In this document: positions 15,712 to 25,700 of the stretch, piece by piece
How positions within the stretch are numbered: the stretch's first letter is position 1
Layout of the letters: every line of letters begins with the position of its first letter
Assembly (NCBI RefSeq): GCF_004005865.1
Contig: NZ_SACN01000003.1
Coordinates: 1 to 64,000, forward strand
From: Sphingomonas crocodyli
GTDB lineage: Bacteria; Pseudomonadota; Alphaproteobacteria; Sphingomonadales; Sphingomonadaceae
Direction of reading: 5' to 3'
DNA length: 64,000 bases
Notes under the pieces: model-generated
What the model was told of the DNA's origin: nothing
Seen by the model: the letters and a program-made list of their open reading frames with translations, nothing else
The model's database searches: none
Program-made: the position numbers and the translations under genes

Positions 15712-16164
15712 CTTCCACAGCGCGCTGGAAAAACTAATATCAAGTGCAGGGCTGATCAGGTCGGCCGAGGAAGACTGCGCGAAACAGCCTCTTCCCGCAG
15801 CGCCATTCCTGCTCCTCGAGACGGTAGGTGGCGACGATCTCGTCGCTATCGAAGTCTGCGAACTGGAACTGAGCGGTCGGGCTCGGTCGGTGAACTTGAC
15901 GGCTTTCCGATGGCTCTTGCGTTGGTCGAGGAATCCCAGCCAGCAGGCGTGGGTCACGTCCGGCGGTGGCGGCGTGCCCTTCCAGCGGGCGGCTCGGAGC
16001 GTCCAGGCGTCGAGGCGATGGCGATGGCGAAGCTCAGCGGCTGGATGCCAGCCGGGATTCCGCCTCGCGTACACGCGTGGGCGCCTCCCCTGTGTGCGAG
16101 GTGGGATTAATTTTGGGGGTTTGGGGGTTTTTATCAAGGGAGGGGATTCGTGCGCTTTGTTAGG
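15712..16164. other. Degenerate minus-strand ORF, no intact gene
   Basis: On the minus strand, pieces in two frames are protein-like: LDAWTLRAARWKGTPPPPDV, THACWLGFLDQRKSHRKAVK and then, shifted, DSDEIVATYRLEEQEWRCGK. A frameshift near 15860 separates them. This looks like a decayed small accessory gene. Nothing else is supported. Confidence 0.4.
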
Positions 16165-16371
16165 TCACGGCACTTGACCTAACGTGGCGTCACAAGACGC
16201 AGCTTCCTTTTCGCGGTCGCGGCGGGCCCGCTGACGCGCGGCATCGGCGGCGCGGCGACGATCGAGGTTGCGCTGATTGGCAGCCGCCTCGCCCAGGGCC
16301 TGAGCGACCTCAGCGATGAGCGCGACAGGTGTGCCGCCCTCAATAAGGCGCCGGAGAAGATCGGCGCTCAT
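16165..16371 (-). CDS. Small basic helical protein of mobile-element type
   Basis: From the internal ATG at 16371 this gives 68 residues: MSADLLRRLIEGGTPVALIA, EVAQALGEAAANQRNLDRRR and a basic AADAARQRARRDREKEAAS stretch. Short proteins with this 'SADLLRRLIxxGTPxxLIAEVA' opening and a basic coiled tail are common near replication genes of sphingomonad phages and plasmids, as far as I recall. The longer frame upstream reads into unrelated sequence and was not used. A DNA-binding role is inferred only from charge. Confidence 0.5.
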   Translation of the reverse strand: MSADLLRRLIEGGTPVALIAEVAQALGEAAANQRNLDRRRAADAARQRARRDREKEAASCDATLGQVP

Positions 16372-16510
16372 GCTGGCTTGCCGCCGAAACGGTCTGGCAG
16401 AAATCCGACGCCATTTGCCGCCAGAAGGCTGGCAGCACCGGGTGAGAATAGGCAAAAAGCGAAATTGCGCGGGCCGAGCCCGGCACAGGAAGGGTTTCAG
16501 GAGCGCCAGC

Positions 16511-16738
16511 ATGCTTTTGGAAGTCACCGCGAACGCTTCCTGGATCGTCGGTGCTGTGATCTTGATTGGCGTTGGCGGCTTTATTGCTGTCCTGACCGCA
16601 ATCCTGCATCCACCAGCTGGTCCGTCCACCTATGAAAGTGGCAGATGGTCACCAGTGATGCATGATGAAGACGCTTCGATCGAGGACGGTCGTGAGCAAA
16701 CCACAGGTCCGCGCAGCAGCGCCAAGGCTGCGGAATAA
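16511..16738 (+). CDS. Small single-helix membrane protein
   Basis: This 75-residue protein starts at ATG 16511 with AGGAG about ten bases upstream. One long helix (WIVGAVILIGVGGFIAVLTA) at residues 11-32 is followed by an acidic soluble tail. Unknown family. Confidence 0.5.
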   Translation: MLLEVTANASWIVGAVILIGVGGFIAVLTAILHPPAGPSTYESGRWSPVMHDEDASIEDGREQTTGPRSSAKAAE

Positions 16739-16852
16739 GTTGCAGCAACTGTCACGCGCGGCAGCCGCAACGCCCCAGGCATTCATCCCGGGTTCGCGGC
16801 AGGTCAGCGACACTAGCCGGAACGGCCCGCCAGCACCCCAGTTAGAATTAGC

Positions 16853-17026
16853 ATGGTGATGAAGCTTGCCTTTTTCTTCGTTCCGATAGCCTTCGCGCTG
16901 GTGCTGCTTGTGCCCGCGATGCTTCGCGAAAAGGTGATCGAGAGCATCAAGAAGCGGCCCAGGCGTCCGCTGCGATACCGTGGCTACCGGAAGCACAGCG
17001 TGAACCGCGCGGCGGGCGCCGAATAG
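16853..17026 (+). CDS. Very small membrane protein with basic tail
   Basis: A 57-residue frame starts at ATG 16853: KLAFFFVPIAFALVLLVPAM is a helix, then LREKVIESIKKRPRRPLRYR and a basic end. The helix-plus-basic-tail layout and clean codon use suggest a real mini-membrane protein. MKLAFF two codons later is an equally good start. Confidence 0.45.
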   Translation: MVMKLAFFFVPIAFALVLLVPAMLREKVIESIKKRPRRPLRYRGYRKHSVNRAAGAE

Positions 17027-17453
17027 GCGCGACAAAAGGATCGACGACATCAGATCGCCCCCGTCGCGATGCCGCCGAGCGTCATGTCGGGCGCGGATTC
17101 GCTGATCGGCACACCGGTGACAATGCCAGCGCCAGCCGAGACGCGCGCCAGCTTCTCTTCGAATGTCAGCGGGCAAGCGCGCTCGGCCTCCCGCGCCGCA
17201 AGACGCTCATCCTCAAACGGCGTTCGAGCACGCGCCGCGCCTCAGCCGGATCGCCAAGCTCGCGGATCAGGCCCGGTAGCGGACGGCCGCGGCGGTGCCA
17301 GCCGGGAGCATGCGGCCTGACGCGCCGGGTGGGCGCTGCTGGCCAAGCAGTACATGAACGGGGTCCGCCTGGTCATCAACTCGCGGCGCAGCCTCGAAGA
17401 TGGCGCTCGGCCGGTGCTGCCTTTGGCGGAGGCATGCGCTGATGATCATTCGG
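17027..17453. other. No supported gene
   Basis: Both strands hold only Arg/Ala-rich overlapping frames. Tandem 'GAGCGC/GGCCGC'-type GC-rich sequence lowers the chance of a genuine start. Nothing else is recognised. Confidence 0.4.
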
Positions 17454-17828
17454 TTAGATCGCGAGAAAAATGCGTGTGCCATTCTTTCGAACTTCCGCAA
17501 GCTCCCGAAAGTTACCGGGATAAATCGTCCGCAGGCCGATCGGGATCCCCGCCGCGACCGCGACCTGCTTCCGCCAAGCTACTGCAACATCAACCCACCG
17601 TTGCATCACATCGGCTTTCACGCTCGCGTCCGGATTGTCCCACCCAGACAGCAATACCACGATCCCGAGCGAGATGTCCTCTGCGCTGTGATAATCCCGA
17701 TCGTCGGGCAGGATCCAAAGCTCCTCTATCGCCTCCTTCGTCATGGCCCACGCGACGATGGGGTCCGAGAGAGTTCTTGGGACTACATGACCGGGTCTTC
17801 GATCATTCAGCTGAACCCTCAAAGGCAT
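17454..17828 (-). CDS. Hypothetical protein
   Basis: This 124-residue product starts at ATG 17828, and GGAGGA at 17838-17843 supports this start. The sequence is protein-like throughout (IVAWAMTKEAIEELWILPDD, ISLGIVVLLSGWDNPDASVK, VDVAVAWRKQVAVAAGIPIG) and ends RELAEVRKNGTRIFLAI. It has no signal peptide. It resembles an intact small soluble protein, but I do not recognise the family. Confidence 0.55.
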   Translation of the reverse strand: MPLRVQLNDRRPGHVVPRTLSDPIVAWAMTKEAIEELWILPDDRDYHSAEDISLGIVVLLSGWDNPDASVKADVMQRWVDVAVAWRKQVAVAAGIPIGLRTIYPGNFRELAEVRKNGTRIFLAI

Positions 17829-18325
17829 ATCGCCGGTCCTCCAGGGGGCGAACTGCGGGTTACAGTCTCCTCAGCCCCATAGCAGACCATTCAAACCTCC
17901 TGTCGCCGAGTCGCAGCCACTAAGGAAATATGCTGATGTGTGATGCACTTAGACGACTGAATGCGGGCTCGCAGAAGGCAGACTGCAGTATGCCTGACCA
18001 TGTCCAGCGCGCCGGAGGCGATCGCGCAAACGCCGCGCTCGCAGGAACACCGCGCACCGTCTGCCGACGTCAGTCAGGGAGCGCGACCTATGAGGCTTGG
18101 CATGACGGCTATGACGAGGTTGTCAACCGCGCCGCGCGCGTTGCCGATCTGGCCGTGCGGCTAATACACGCACAGCGGCGGGGTCGGAGTCGGTAAGGGG
18201 CCCGGCGCCGGCTTCGTGAGCTGCCGCCACGCTCTAATCGCGATGAGGCTTCTCGATAGATCCTGCAAGCGTAGCGAACGAGGCGAGACGGTGCTCGAGG
18301 CGATTCGGAGTGAGCGATGATCGTC
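17829..18325. other. Mostly noncoding; one weak ORF
   Basis: A plus-strand frame at 17930-18196 ends in a fairly protein-like segment (SATYEAWHDGYDEVVNRAAR, VADLAVRLIHAQ) but its N-terminal half is not. If real, the gene may start later than shown or be shifted. No other feature was seen. Confidence 0.35.
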
Positions 18326-18640
18326 CTATATCTCTTCAGGCGACCCGTAGTTGATAAGCGGGCCCATTGCGACCGCGACGCTGCGCACGCCGTCAGACGT
18401 TTGCCAAGAGCCTTCCGCGGTCAGGCTCTCGACGAACGCGAGCGCCCGATCGATTGCAGGATGACGGTCGCGGATCAACGTCCATTGGATCAGGTCGATC
18501 TCCACGAAGACCGGTTCACCAGCTCTGACAGCATGAAAGCGAACGACGTTGCCGATAAGCTCTCGCGCCTCGCCATATCGGTTGATCGTCACATCGTGTT
18601 CCATGCGCGGGACGTAGGCCGCTGCATCAATCTTGGACAA
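18326..18640 (-). CDS. Hypothetical protein
   Basis: A 104-residue product (TTG 18640, with MEHDVTINRYGEARELIGNV 12 codons in as an alternative start). It reads RFHAVRAGEPVFVEIDLIQW and ends VRSVAVAMGPLINYGSPEEI. Protein-like, soluble, unknown. It follows another small minus-strand gene by nine bases, suggesting an operon. Confidence 0.5.
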   Translation of the reverse strand: MSKIDAAAYVPRMEHDVTINRYGEARELIGNVVRFHAVRAGEPVFVEIDLIQWTLIRDRHPAIDRALAFVESLTAEGSWQTSDGVRSVAVAMGPLINYGSPEEI

Positions 18641-18649
18641 CCTCGTAGA

Positions 18650-18928
18650 TTAACGGATTTCGTCCCCTAGCGGCGAGTTGCGCCGTCGGCCGGACGAAAC
18701 CGCGCAATACTCGCCTATCCGTTTACTGGAATCTTCGCAGAGATTTTCGATCGCGGCGAAGACATCTGCTGTGCGCCGGACTCGCAGCGCCTCATTGGGT
18801 CGGCCAATGTCCGGCTCATCTTTTGTGCTGCTGAGATCCACGCTTTCGTATTCAAGATCTTGCATCGCCGCCCCGATACTCTTTCCGTAAGCTCTATAGA
18901 TATAACAAATGCGATCATGGTCGATCAA
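18650..18928 (-). CDS. Hypothetical protein
   Basis: This 92-residue product starts at TTG 18928. It reads DHDRICYIYRAYGKSIGAAM, QDLEYESVDLSSTKDEPDIG and RRTADVFAAIENLCEDSSKR. Acidic in the middle and basic at the end. Likely a genuine small gene upstream of the one at 18326-18640; no family recognised. Confidence 0.5.
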   Translation of the reverse strand: MIDHDRICYIYRAYGKSIGAAMQDLEYESVDLSSTKDEPDIGRPNEALRVRRTADVFAAIENLCEDSSKRIGEYCAVSSGRRRNSPLGDEIR

Positions 18929-19047
18929 CCTAAGTTAATAATATTAAAGCGATATTGGTCGCGCCGTGTACGCTCGCGCGGCTGCAGCCTTCGGCGGCGG
19001 CAATGGATCGGGGCACAGGTCCACGATGAAGCACAACAAAGAGCAAC

Positions 19048-19209
19048 GTGACGAATTTGGCGAAATTGACGCGGCATTGGGCTCGCCACACAGAGAAGCG
19101 AAAAGGGATCAGGATCGAGGGTGAAGCCCTCGATTTGCTGAACGCTATCGGCGTCGGCCAGCTGATCGGTTCACGCGCAGCAGAGGCGCAGAGGGAAGCG
19201 TCGTGCTAA
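19048..19209 (+). CDS. Very small hypothetical protein
   Basis: A 53-residue frame from GTG 19048: NLAKLTRHWARHTEKRKGIR, IEGEALDLLNAIGVGQLIGS, RAAEAQREASC. The second half is a good amphipathic helix. The shadow frame from ATG 19026 is less convincing. It ends just before the second IS66 remnant, so its natural 3' end may be missing. Confidence 0.35.
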   Translation: MTNLAKLTRHWARHTEKRKGIRIEGEALDLLNAIGVGQLIGSRAAEAQREASC

Positions 19210-19230
19210 TCTCCCGCTCACGAGCAAAAG

Positions 19231-19455
19231 CTGCGACGTTGTCGCAGCGCTCCATCTCGGCGACCAACTCCAGCTTCTGCTAAGCGTCCAGACGCGGCGT
19301 CGGGCTGCAAGTCGGCCAAGGACCTCGACGCGCCCAACACGCTTCAGAGGCACTCCAATGCGGGTGTCCAATGCGGTCGTAAGGCAGGTATCGTCCCATC
19401 CCCACACTTCAGCCACAGCGCCCGGCACGGGCAAGGTGGCGCCACCACATCGCTT
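19231..19455 (-). pseudogene. IS66-family orfA (TnpA) remnant, copy 2
   Basis: A second copy of the fragment at 4945-5165 in the same orientation, reading PVPGAVAEVWGWDDTCLTTA, then PLKRVGRVEVLGRLAARRRV. One base is missing within the TTCTGCTAAGCGTCC segment (copy 1 has TCTGCTCAGGCGTCC), shifting the frame after RRRVWT. The two copies differ by a few percent over roughly 220 bases. No complete IS66 element is present. Confidence 0.7.
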
Positions 19456-19614
19456 ACGTCCTAAAGGGCCTGTGACTGCGTTGCTTTTTTGACGCGACGA
19501 CCGGAATGGCTGAAACAGCCGCGACTGAAACTGTCCGCGATCACCTTGCTCAAGGATAGGCCGCAGTCGCGGGGGCTAAGCTCTTGGGTCAGCCCGCGCG
19601 ACTGCGCAATGACC

Positions 19615-22600
19615 TTACTGGTCGCGATGGGGGGCAAGCATCGCTGTCTGCTGGTCGCCGGCTGGGAGCAGCGGCTGGGTGCTGTCACCGACGATCGCAA
19701 AAGCCGACCAATAGAACGGGTGCGACGTCTCTGCACTGTCCATAAGCAGACGCTGGCCATTGCGCAACGCCGTGCCCACCGGCGTGCCGGACGGTGCATC
19801 GAACAGTGACGTCATCAGCCGCTTGGTAGCATTATAGTCGTCGGGGATCGGCCAGTGGCTCGCGATGATCGAGCGGGCCCCCGCTCCCACGAACGCACGA
19901 ACCAGACCGTCGAGCGCAAAGTTACCGCCGGTCGCGATGCCGGCATCCCGCGTGGCTTCAACCGTTGCCATGCCGGCCGTGTCACAGGCCGACAAGATCA
20001 CGAGATCCGCATCAAGCTTCAGGTCATAAATCTCTCGGAACGACAGCAAGCCATCTGATCCCTGCGCGCCAAACGACGTGAGCAGCGCAGGTCGCGCAGG
20101 ACATTGCGCGCTCGGGGCAGTTACGAGACCGTGCGTAGCGAAGTGGAGGATGCGAAAGTCGTTGAGATCGGTACGCTCGCGCAGAGCGGTATCGCTGAAA
20201 GCGGCACCGGTGATCAGCTGAGCTCCCTCGCGGCTGAAGGCGCGCTGCGCGATGCCCAGCTCTGCTTCTGAGATCGGATTGCCCCAATTGTCGATCGGCC
20301 ACTCACAATCCGCAGTGTCACCTGGAGCCGGACGACGGAACAGCGCCACATCGCGCGACGGGATCGCATTATGCCCCAGGCCGAGATAAGCCTGCTTGGC
20401 ACGCGAAGGGGGAATGGACCTGATGTCTGCGAACGAGCGCGCAGATACGGCCGTCGTGACGTCGCGATCCTTGCCGAGCCACTGCACGCCCCGGAAATCA
20501 TAGTCGTCGGCCTTGGGATTCTTGATCCTAGTATAATAAGCGTCGACGTCAGCCTGCCGCATCGGCAGCAAATTGGCCGGCAGTTCGAGCATCGGGCCGT
20601 CGGGCTCATAAACAAGGCCGGTGGTACCCGCCAGAATGTCATCGAACGGCGCGAACAGAGCCAAATAGAGCTTTCGAGCAAGCTTCAGATTGAATGGATA
20701 AGTGGCGGGTTCGCCATTCTCCATGCGCACAATCGTGTCGCGCAGCGTGCGCACATCAAACTCGAGCGTGCGGAAATCGATATCAGCCTTGGCCGCGCGG
20801 ACCGAAGTCGGGGTTACGACCAGCGCATAAATATCGCGGTCGACCACTCGCATCTGATAATAAGCTTCAGTGGGCTTCAGCATCCTTTGCAGCTCTGCGA
20901 CCTCGAGAAGCTGCGGAGAAAGAACACGGTAGCGAGGATAGTCGGCAAGCCGTGACTGCAACGCGGTCTGATCCTGCTCAAGAGCAGTCAGACGCTGACG
21001 CGCCGCGACGAGCTCAGGACTTTCCGCGTCACCCGTTTTGGCAGCAACCAGTCGCGAGACCTCGCCACTGGTTCGTGCAACGTCGCGCGACAGAGTGACC
21101 GATTGCCGAAACAGCGACGATGCCTCGTCGTCCCCGCCCGACAGCTCGCGCGCGAACACCGCCTGCGTTTGGGCGACACCTGGCCGGACCATGACCTGCG
21201 ATGCCGCAAACATCGCGCTGGCTGCCTTGGGGTCTGCTTCAACGCGCGGTGCGAGCAGCGCGAAATATGGCCCGAGCATCGATCCGATAGCGGTCGATGA
21301 TCCCGCCATTCCCTGGCTGTCGGTGACAACCGCGCCGTACAATTCGAGGGATTCATCTGCCTTGCCCTGACGCGCCAGGAAAGCGGCATGACGCGCTTTG
21401 GCGGCAAGTGCAGCGATCGACTTGGGATAGTCGATCTCTAAGAGCTGTTGGGCTTCACGGAACTGCTGCTCGGCATGGGGCATATCGCCCCGGGCTTCAC
21501 TGATCAGCGCCATCTCGCCCATCGTTTCCGACCGGATAAATGCGGTCGAAGCCACCTGGCCATTGCGCACCGATCCCAATGCCGTGTTCGACTTGGCAAG
21601 CGCCCCCAGCGCGGCGTCATAATCGCCTTTCATGCGCAATGCGACACCCCGCAACTGCTCGGCCTGCCCGTCAAGGATCGCTGCCCGCTCATAAGGTCGC
21701 AGCCGGGTGTCGACGCCACCAAGGACCTCGAGCGAGGCATTTTGCCGATTGATCTGATTGGCGAGAGTCGGGCTGATGGTACCGCCGGCAAGATCGGCAT
21801 CCGCACCGCGCTCCACCGGAGGCATTGCCCGATCGAGCAACGCAATCGCCTCATCAGGTTTACGCTGATTGAGGACGTGCATGGACCGGTAATTGCGCAG
21901 CAGCCGGCTTGTCAGCGCATCGCCTGCCGACAGTCGGTTGTCGGCCTGGCCAAACAGCTTGTCGGCTGCAGAGAAGTTGCCGAGATTCGATTGCTGCATA
22001 GCGACGTTCGCGAGATACTCTGCCGAGCGCTCGCCGCTGCCAGATGCATCGCGCTCGGTCAGCGTCTCGAAAAACTCCGACGCCTCGGCAAAGCTGCCTT
22101 CATTGTTGCGCAAATAGGCCTGTGACAGCGCGGCATCGGCATCGAGCGTGCCTGCTTGTACGCGCGCGAAGGCCGCCGGGTCACCAGCGGCCGTCGTGGC
22201 CACCTCAATATTCCCGGCAACCGGGCGATCGGCAACGAGCGTCTGCAGGCCGAGCCTGAGAGCGGCGTCATACCCCGCAAGCCCCACGGCGACATAAGTG
22301 GTTTTGCCGCGTACAACCGAATAGCTCTTATACTTCAGGCCCTTTTCTTGGGAAGTGCAGACGCTTTCCGATACGGACGAAACGTTCCCCAACGTCGTGG
22401 CAACTGGAGCTTCGCATGTCATGGCGTCCGCCTGACTCGCAATGACCGCCGCCACAGAACCGACGTTGGCGCGCAGCGCGTAGAGGTGGCCGACTGTCGA
22501 GGCGGCGTCGCGGCACACCACGCCATAGCCACGATCGAATATGCCCTTAACATTTTTATCAAGCGGCTGAATCTGTGCGGTGCACAAGACCCCGGCGTCG

Positions 22601-22716
22601 CCGATCCGGAAGCTGTCGCGTACAGCGACGCTGGCGGGTGCCTGCGCGACCAGACTGCCCGACAGGCACCCCAGCAGCAAAGCCGCGCCCGCGACCGTTA
22701 GAGACTGACGGATCAT
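19615..22716 (-). CDS. Exported TPR-CHAT (caspase-like) protein
   Basis: A 1,033-residue protein with an N-terminal signal peptide (VAGAALLLGCLSGSLVAQ). A long helical, TPR-like region (about residues 170-560, with repeats such as RNNEGSFAEASEFFETLTER and MKGDYDAALGALAKSNTALG) is followed by a coiled linker. The C-terminal CHAT domain covers about residues 690-1010. The CHAT catalytic dyad is visible as His near 861 in ILHFATHGLV and Cys near 911 in VILSACDTAG. CHAT proteins are caspase/separase-related peptidases or adaptors. It overlaps the TpsA stop by four bases (ATGA), so it is translationally coupled as the third gene of the operon. A role in processing or anchoring the secreted partner is inference. 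Confidence 0.92.
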   Translation of the reverse strand: MIRQSLTVAGAALLLGCLSGSLVAQAPASVAVRDSFRIGDAGVLCTAQIQPLDKNVKGIFDRGYGVVCRDAASTVGHLYALRANVGSVAAVIASQADAMTCEAPVATTLGNVSSVSESVCTSQEKGLKYKSYSVVRGKTTYVAVGLAGYDAALRLGLQTLVADRPVAGNIEVATTAAGDPAAFARVQAGTLDADAALSQAYLRNNEGSFAEASEFFETLTERDASGSGERSAEYLANVAMQQSNLGNFSAADKLFGQADNRLSAGDALTSRLLRNYRSMHVLNQRKPDEAIALLDRAMPPVERGADADLAGGTISPTLANQINRQNASLEVLGGVDTRLRPYERAAILDGQAEQLRGVALRMKGDYDAALGALAKSNTALGSVRNGQVASTAFIRSETMGEMALISEARGDMPHAEQQFREAQQLLEIDYPKSIAALAAKARHAAFLARQGKADESLELYGAVVTDSQGMAGSSTAIGSMLGPYFALLAPRVEADPKAASAMFAASQVMVRPGVAQTQAVFARELSGGDDEASSLFRQSVTLSRDVARTSGEVSRLVAAKTGDAESPELVAARQRLTALEQDQTALQSRLADYPRYRVLSPQLLEVAELQRMLKPTEAYYQMRVVDRDIYALVVTPTSVRAAKADIDFRTLEFDVRTLRDTIVRMENGEPATYPFNLKLARKLYLALFAPFDDILAGTTGLVYEPDGPMLELPANLLPMRQADVDAYYTRIKNPKADDYDFRGVQWLGKDRDVTTAVSARSFADIRSIPPSRAKQAYLGLGHNAIPSRDVALFRRPAPGDTADCEWPIDNWGNPISEAELGIAQRAFSREGAQLITGAAFSDTALRERTDLNDFRILHFATHGLVTAPSAQCPARPALLTSFGAQGSDGLLSFREIYDLKLDADLVILSACDTAGMATVEATRDAGIATGGNFALDGLVRAFVGAGARSIIASHWPIPDDYNATKRLMTSLFDAPSGTPVGTALRNGQRLLMDSAETSHPFYWSAFAIVGDSTQPLLPAGDQQTAMLAPHRDQ

Positions 22717-25700
22717 CGGCGCTTCTCCCTGAGCTTCTTTCGTTGCGGCGCATTGTCCAGGCCCCGTCGGCCCGACTGGATCAGGCCAGAACTGCCATCA
22801 GAGAGCGTAGCACTCTGCCAAAGGCTAGCATTGCCCGCGCTGGCTACGGGTTCGGTGATGATCGAGCTCGTCGTCAGCGCACTCAGGTCAACGCCCGTCT
22901 CGATCTGCACCGATGGGACGCTGAAGGCCTGATCGCCCTGCTGGCCGGACAACGGGCCGTCGACGAGATCGCGGATGCTCGCCACGATCGTAGCCGGGGT
23001 CGCCGTATCGTTCGAGGTGCTGCAGGCGCCTCCGCCAATCACGCATCCGTTAACCACCGACGGCGCGGAGAAGCCAGTCAGGTCGCCACTCGATTCTCCG
23101 GTGACAAACGTAATTGCGTCGCGCGTCGCCTGGTTCGTCAGGAAATCGCCGGTCGGACCGGTAACGCGCCCGTAGATGACGACATTCAGACTATTATCGA
23201 TCGTCTGCTCTCGACCGCCTGCCAAACTCGTGATCGTGAGGTTATTGGCGCTGAAGCCACCGGCAAGCTGCGCTGTGCCGCTGTTCTGGATTGCAATGAA
23301 GTCTCTCGCGACCAGATCGAGATTTCCTGCTTGCAAATAACCCTCCGGCCGGGTCCGCGCGGCGGGCCTTCCGATGGCTGCGATGACTTCCGGCGCGGTG
23401 ACGTCGTCGAAATCGGTCCGCGCCGCGAGATCGAAAAGCGCCTGATCTGCAACTGTCATGTCGGATGCAAAGATGGAGAGGCGGCCGCCCAGGGCATTGC
23501 CTGTCCCAAACACACCAACCGAACCAGCATCGGTGACAAGATCAAAAGAGTCGCCAGCGGCGAACGACAGCAGGTTGTCCGCCCCGGCGTCGTTCAGGCG
23601 GACATTGCCGATCACGCGGATGCTGCCCGGCGAGCTGATGGTGAAGGAGCCCTCCGCCCCGATCAGATTGGGTGTCGCGCCAGCGGACCCAATCAAAGTC
23701 AGATCCCGCACGATGACCTGTGCATCGCCGCCGGGCACGCGGCCTTCGCTTTCCGGCTGACTGAATGCGATCGAACCTGCCCGCAGGCGGCTTATCTCCG
23801 CGGCGTCGAGCACATAAGCATTGTTGCCACCCGTCCCGCCCAGCATTGCGGGGCCGGTCGTCGAGCGCGAGAGGAGATTGATCGTCTGCCCGGTCACGCT
23901 GGCATTGGCGCCGATCGTGATATCATTGCTGGCAAAACTGATTGCACCGCCGCTTGATGCGCCATTGATCGTGATATTGCCGGCGGCGTCGAGGCTGATA
24001 ATGCCGGTATTGCTCATGCCGCCAACGGCAATGTCACCAGCGGCCGCCGAAATATCGATGATCCCGGCCGACGGCATGGTCGCCGAGGGTGTCGGTACGC
24101 TGGCCCCGTTCGCGCCGGCGATCGTGATATTGCCGGTCGCTACGCTGCCCGCGCTGTCGATCGAGACGGCTTCACCGGTAATGTTGCCGACTGCGACGTT
24201 GCGGGCCGCTCCCGTAGCACCACTGTTGTTGATGGTGACCGTCGCTGGTCCGGCGTCGCTGGTAACGACCATACCGTTGCGAACATTGAACAGGACCTGC
24301 CCCTGAACGCCATTGGCGCTGTACTGGGCAAGCGGCGATGTTCCCCCATTGATGAAGCTGCCGGGAACGCGCGATCCGGGCAGTTCGAAGAAGGTGCCGG
24401 CCTGGTTGCCGGTGCCAGCGTTGAAACCAACGGCGGCCGAGTTTCCACCCAGGCCGTTTACGCCGCCATTGACGTTGCCGGTCTCCCACTGAACATTCGT
24501 GTAGTTGAGATAGATGTCGAAATTGCCTGCACCAGTATCAGCCCGATCAGACAAGATGATCTGGAAATTGTTCAGCTTGTCGGTCCGACTGCTAAAATAG
24601 CCGACACCGTTCCAGGTGGCGCCGAAGGCGTTGCGGCCGACATAGGTGCCCGTGCCATAAGTGACCGGCGCCGATCCCACGCCGCGGACGTCCACGTCGG
24701 CGAAGAAGGCAGCGATGATCGGCTGACCGCTATAATTCGCGCCGAGTCCGGTCGGCGTGTAGCTGCTCTGACCGCTGTTGAAGGTCAGATAGCCGTTCGA
24801 GCTGACGAACGTATTGGTAAAGTTGGTGCCGAAGAAGTTGGCGGTGAATGACAGCGGCGTCGCGCCACTGGCGCAGTCATCGCAACGCGTCAGCGTAAAG
24901 GCGTTGAAGCCTGGCGCAATGCCGGCCGGCGCCGATGATTGTGCGCCGCTCCCAAGTCCACCATTGCCTTCTCCGACGAGCGGACCCGTTCCTGCCGTGA
25001 GGTCGCCGGCGGTCACCGCGCCGTTGGACGTGATCGCGATGGACCCTGCGGCACGAACATTGCCCGCGAGCACCGACTGGGCCGCGCCGAGCACAACGCG
25101 TCCGCCGGTCGACTCCACATTGCCCAGGGCTATTCCGCCGTTATTGCCGTTGACACTGATGCTGTTCATCGCCGTCAAATTGCCGGCGGTAACGCCAGTG
25201 GCGCCGTTCAGCGTCAGGCCACGCCGCGCCGTCAGGCTTTCGGTTCTGATCTCGCCAGCGCCGGAGCGTATTGCGAGCGAATTGCTTGAGATCGCGCCGG
25301 CCGTTATACCGGCGTCCGCACTCAAGCTGACATCGGCAGGTGTCGTGACACTGCCGAGGGTCAGGAACGACCCCGCATTCAGCGAAAGCAGCGTGCTCAC
25401 ATCAAGCGAGGCTGTTGTGATCGCGCCGCTCGCCGCGGCTTGAAGATAGCCCGTGCTGACCGGTCCGGAAAGCGTCACCGATCCCTGGAGACGGACCGGG
25501 GCGGCGCTACGCAAGATGGTGCGATCGAAGTCGTTGTCGACATCGTTGATGCCCTCGAGCTCCGAGAACGACGCGTTGCTGCTCGTGATACTGCGGTTCG
25601 AGATGAAAAGGCTTTCACCCGAGCCGGTCGTGACCGACATCATGCCCACATCCTGCGATGCAAGCGCCAGGACGCCGGATGTCGTTGTGATATTGCCGGT

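Noticed and set aside
16378..16635. Plus-strand ORF overlapping the small basic mobile-element protein
   Set aside because: Its sequence has no coherent domain; the better-supported frames are the minus-strand 16165-16371 and plus-strand 16511-16738.
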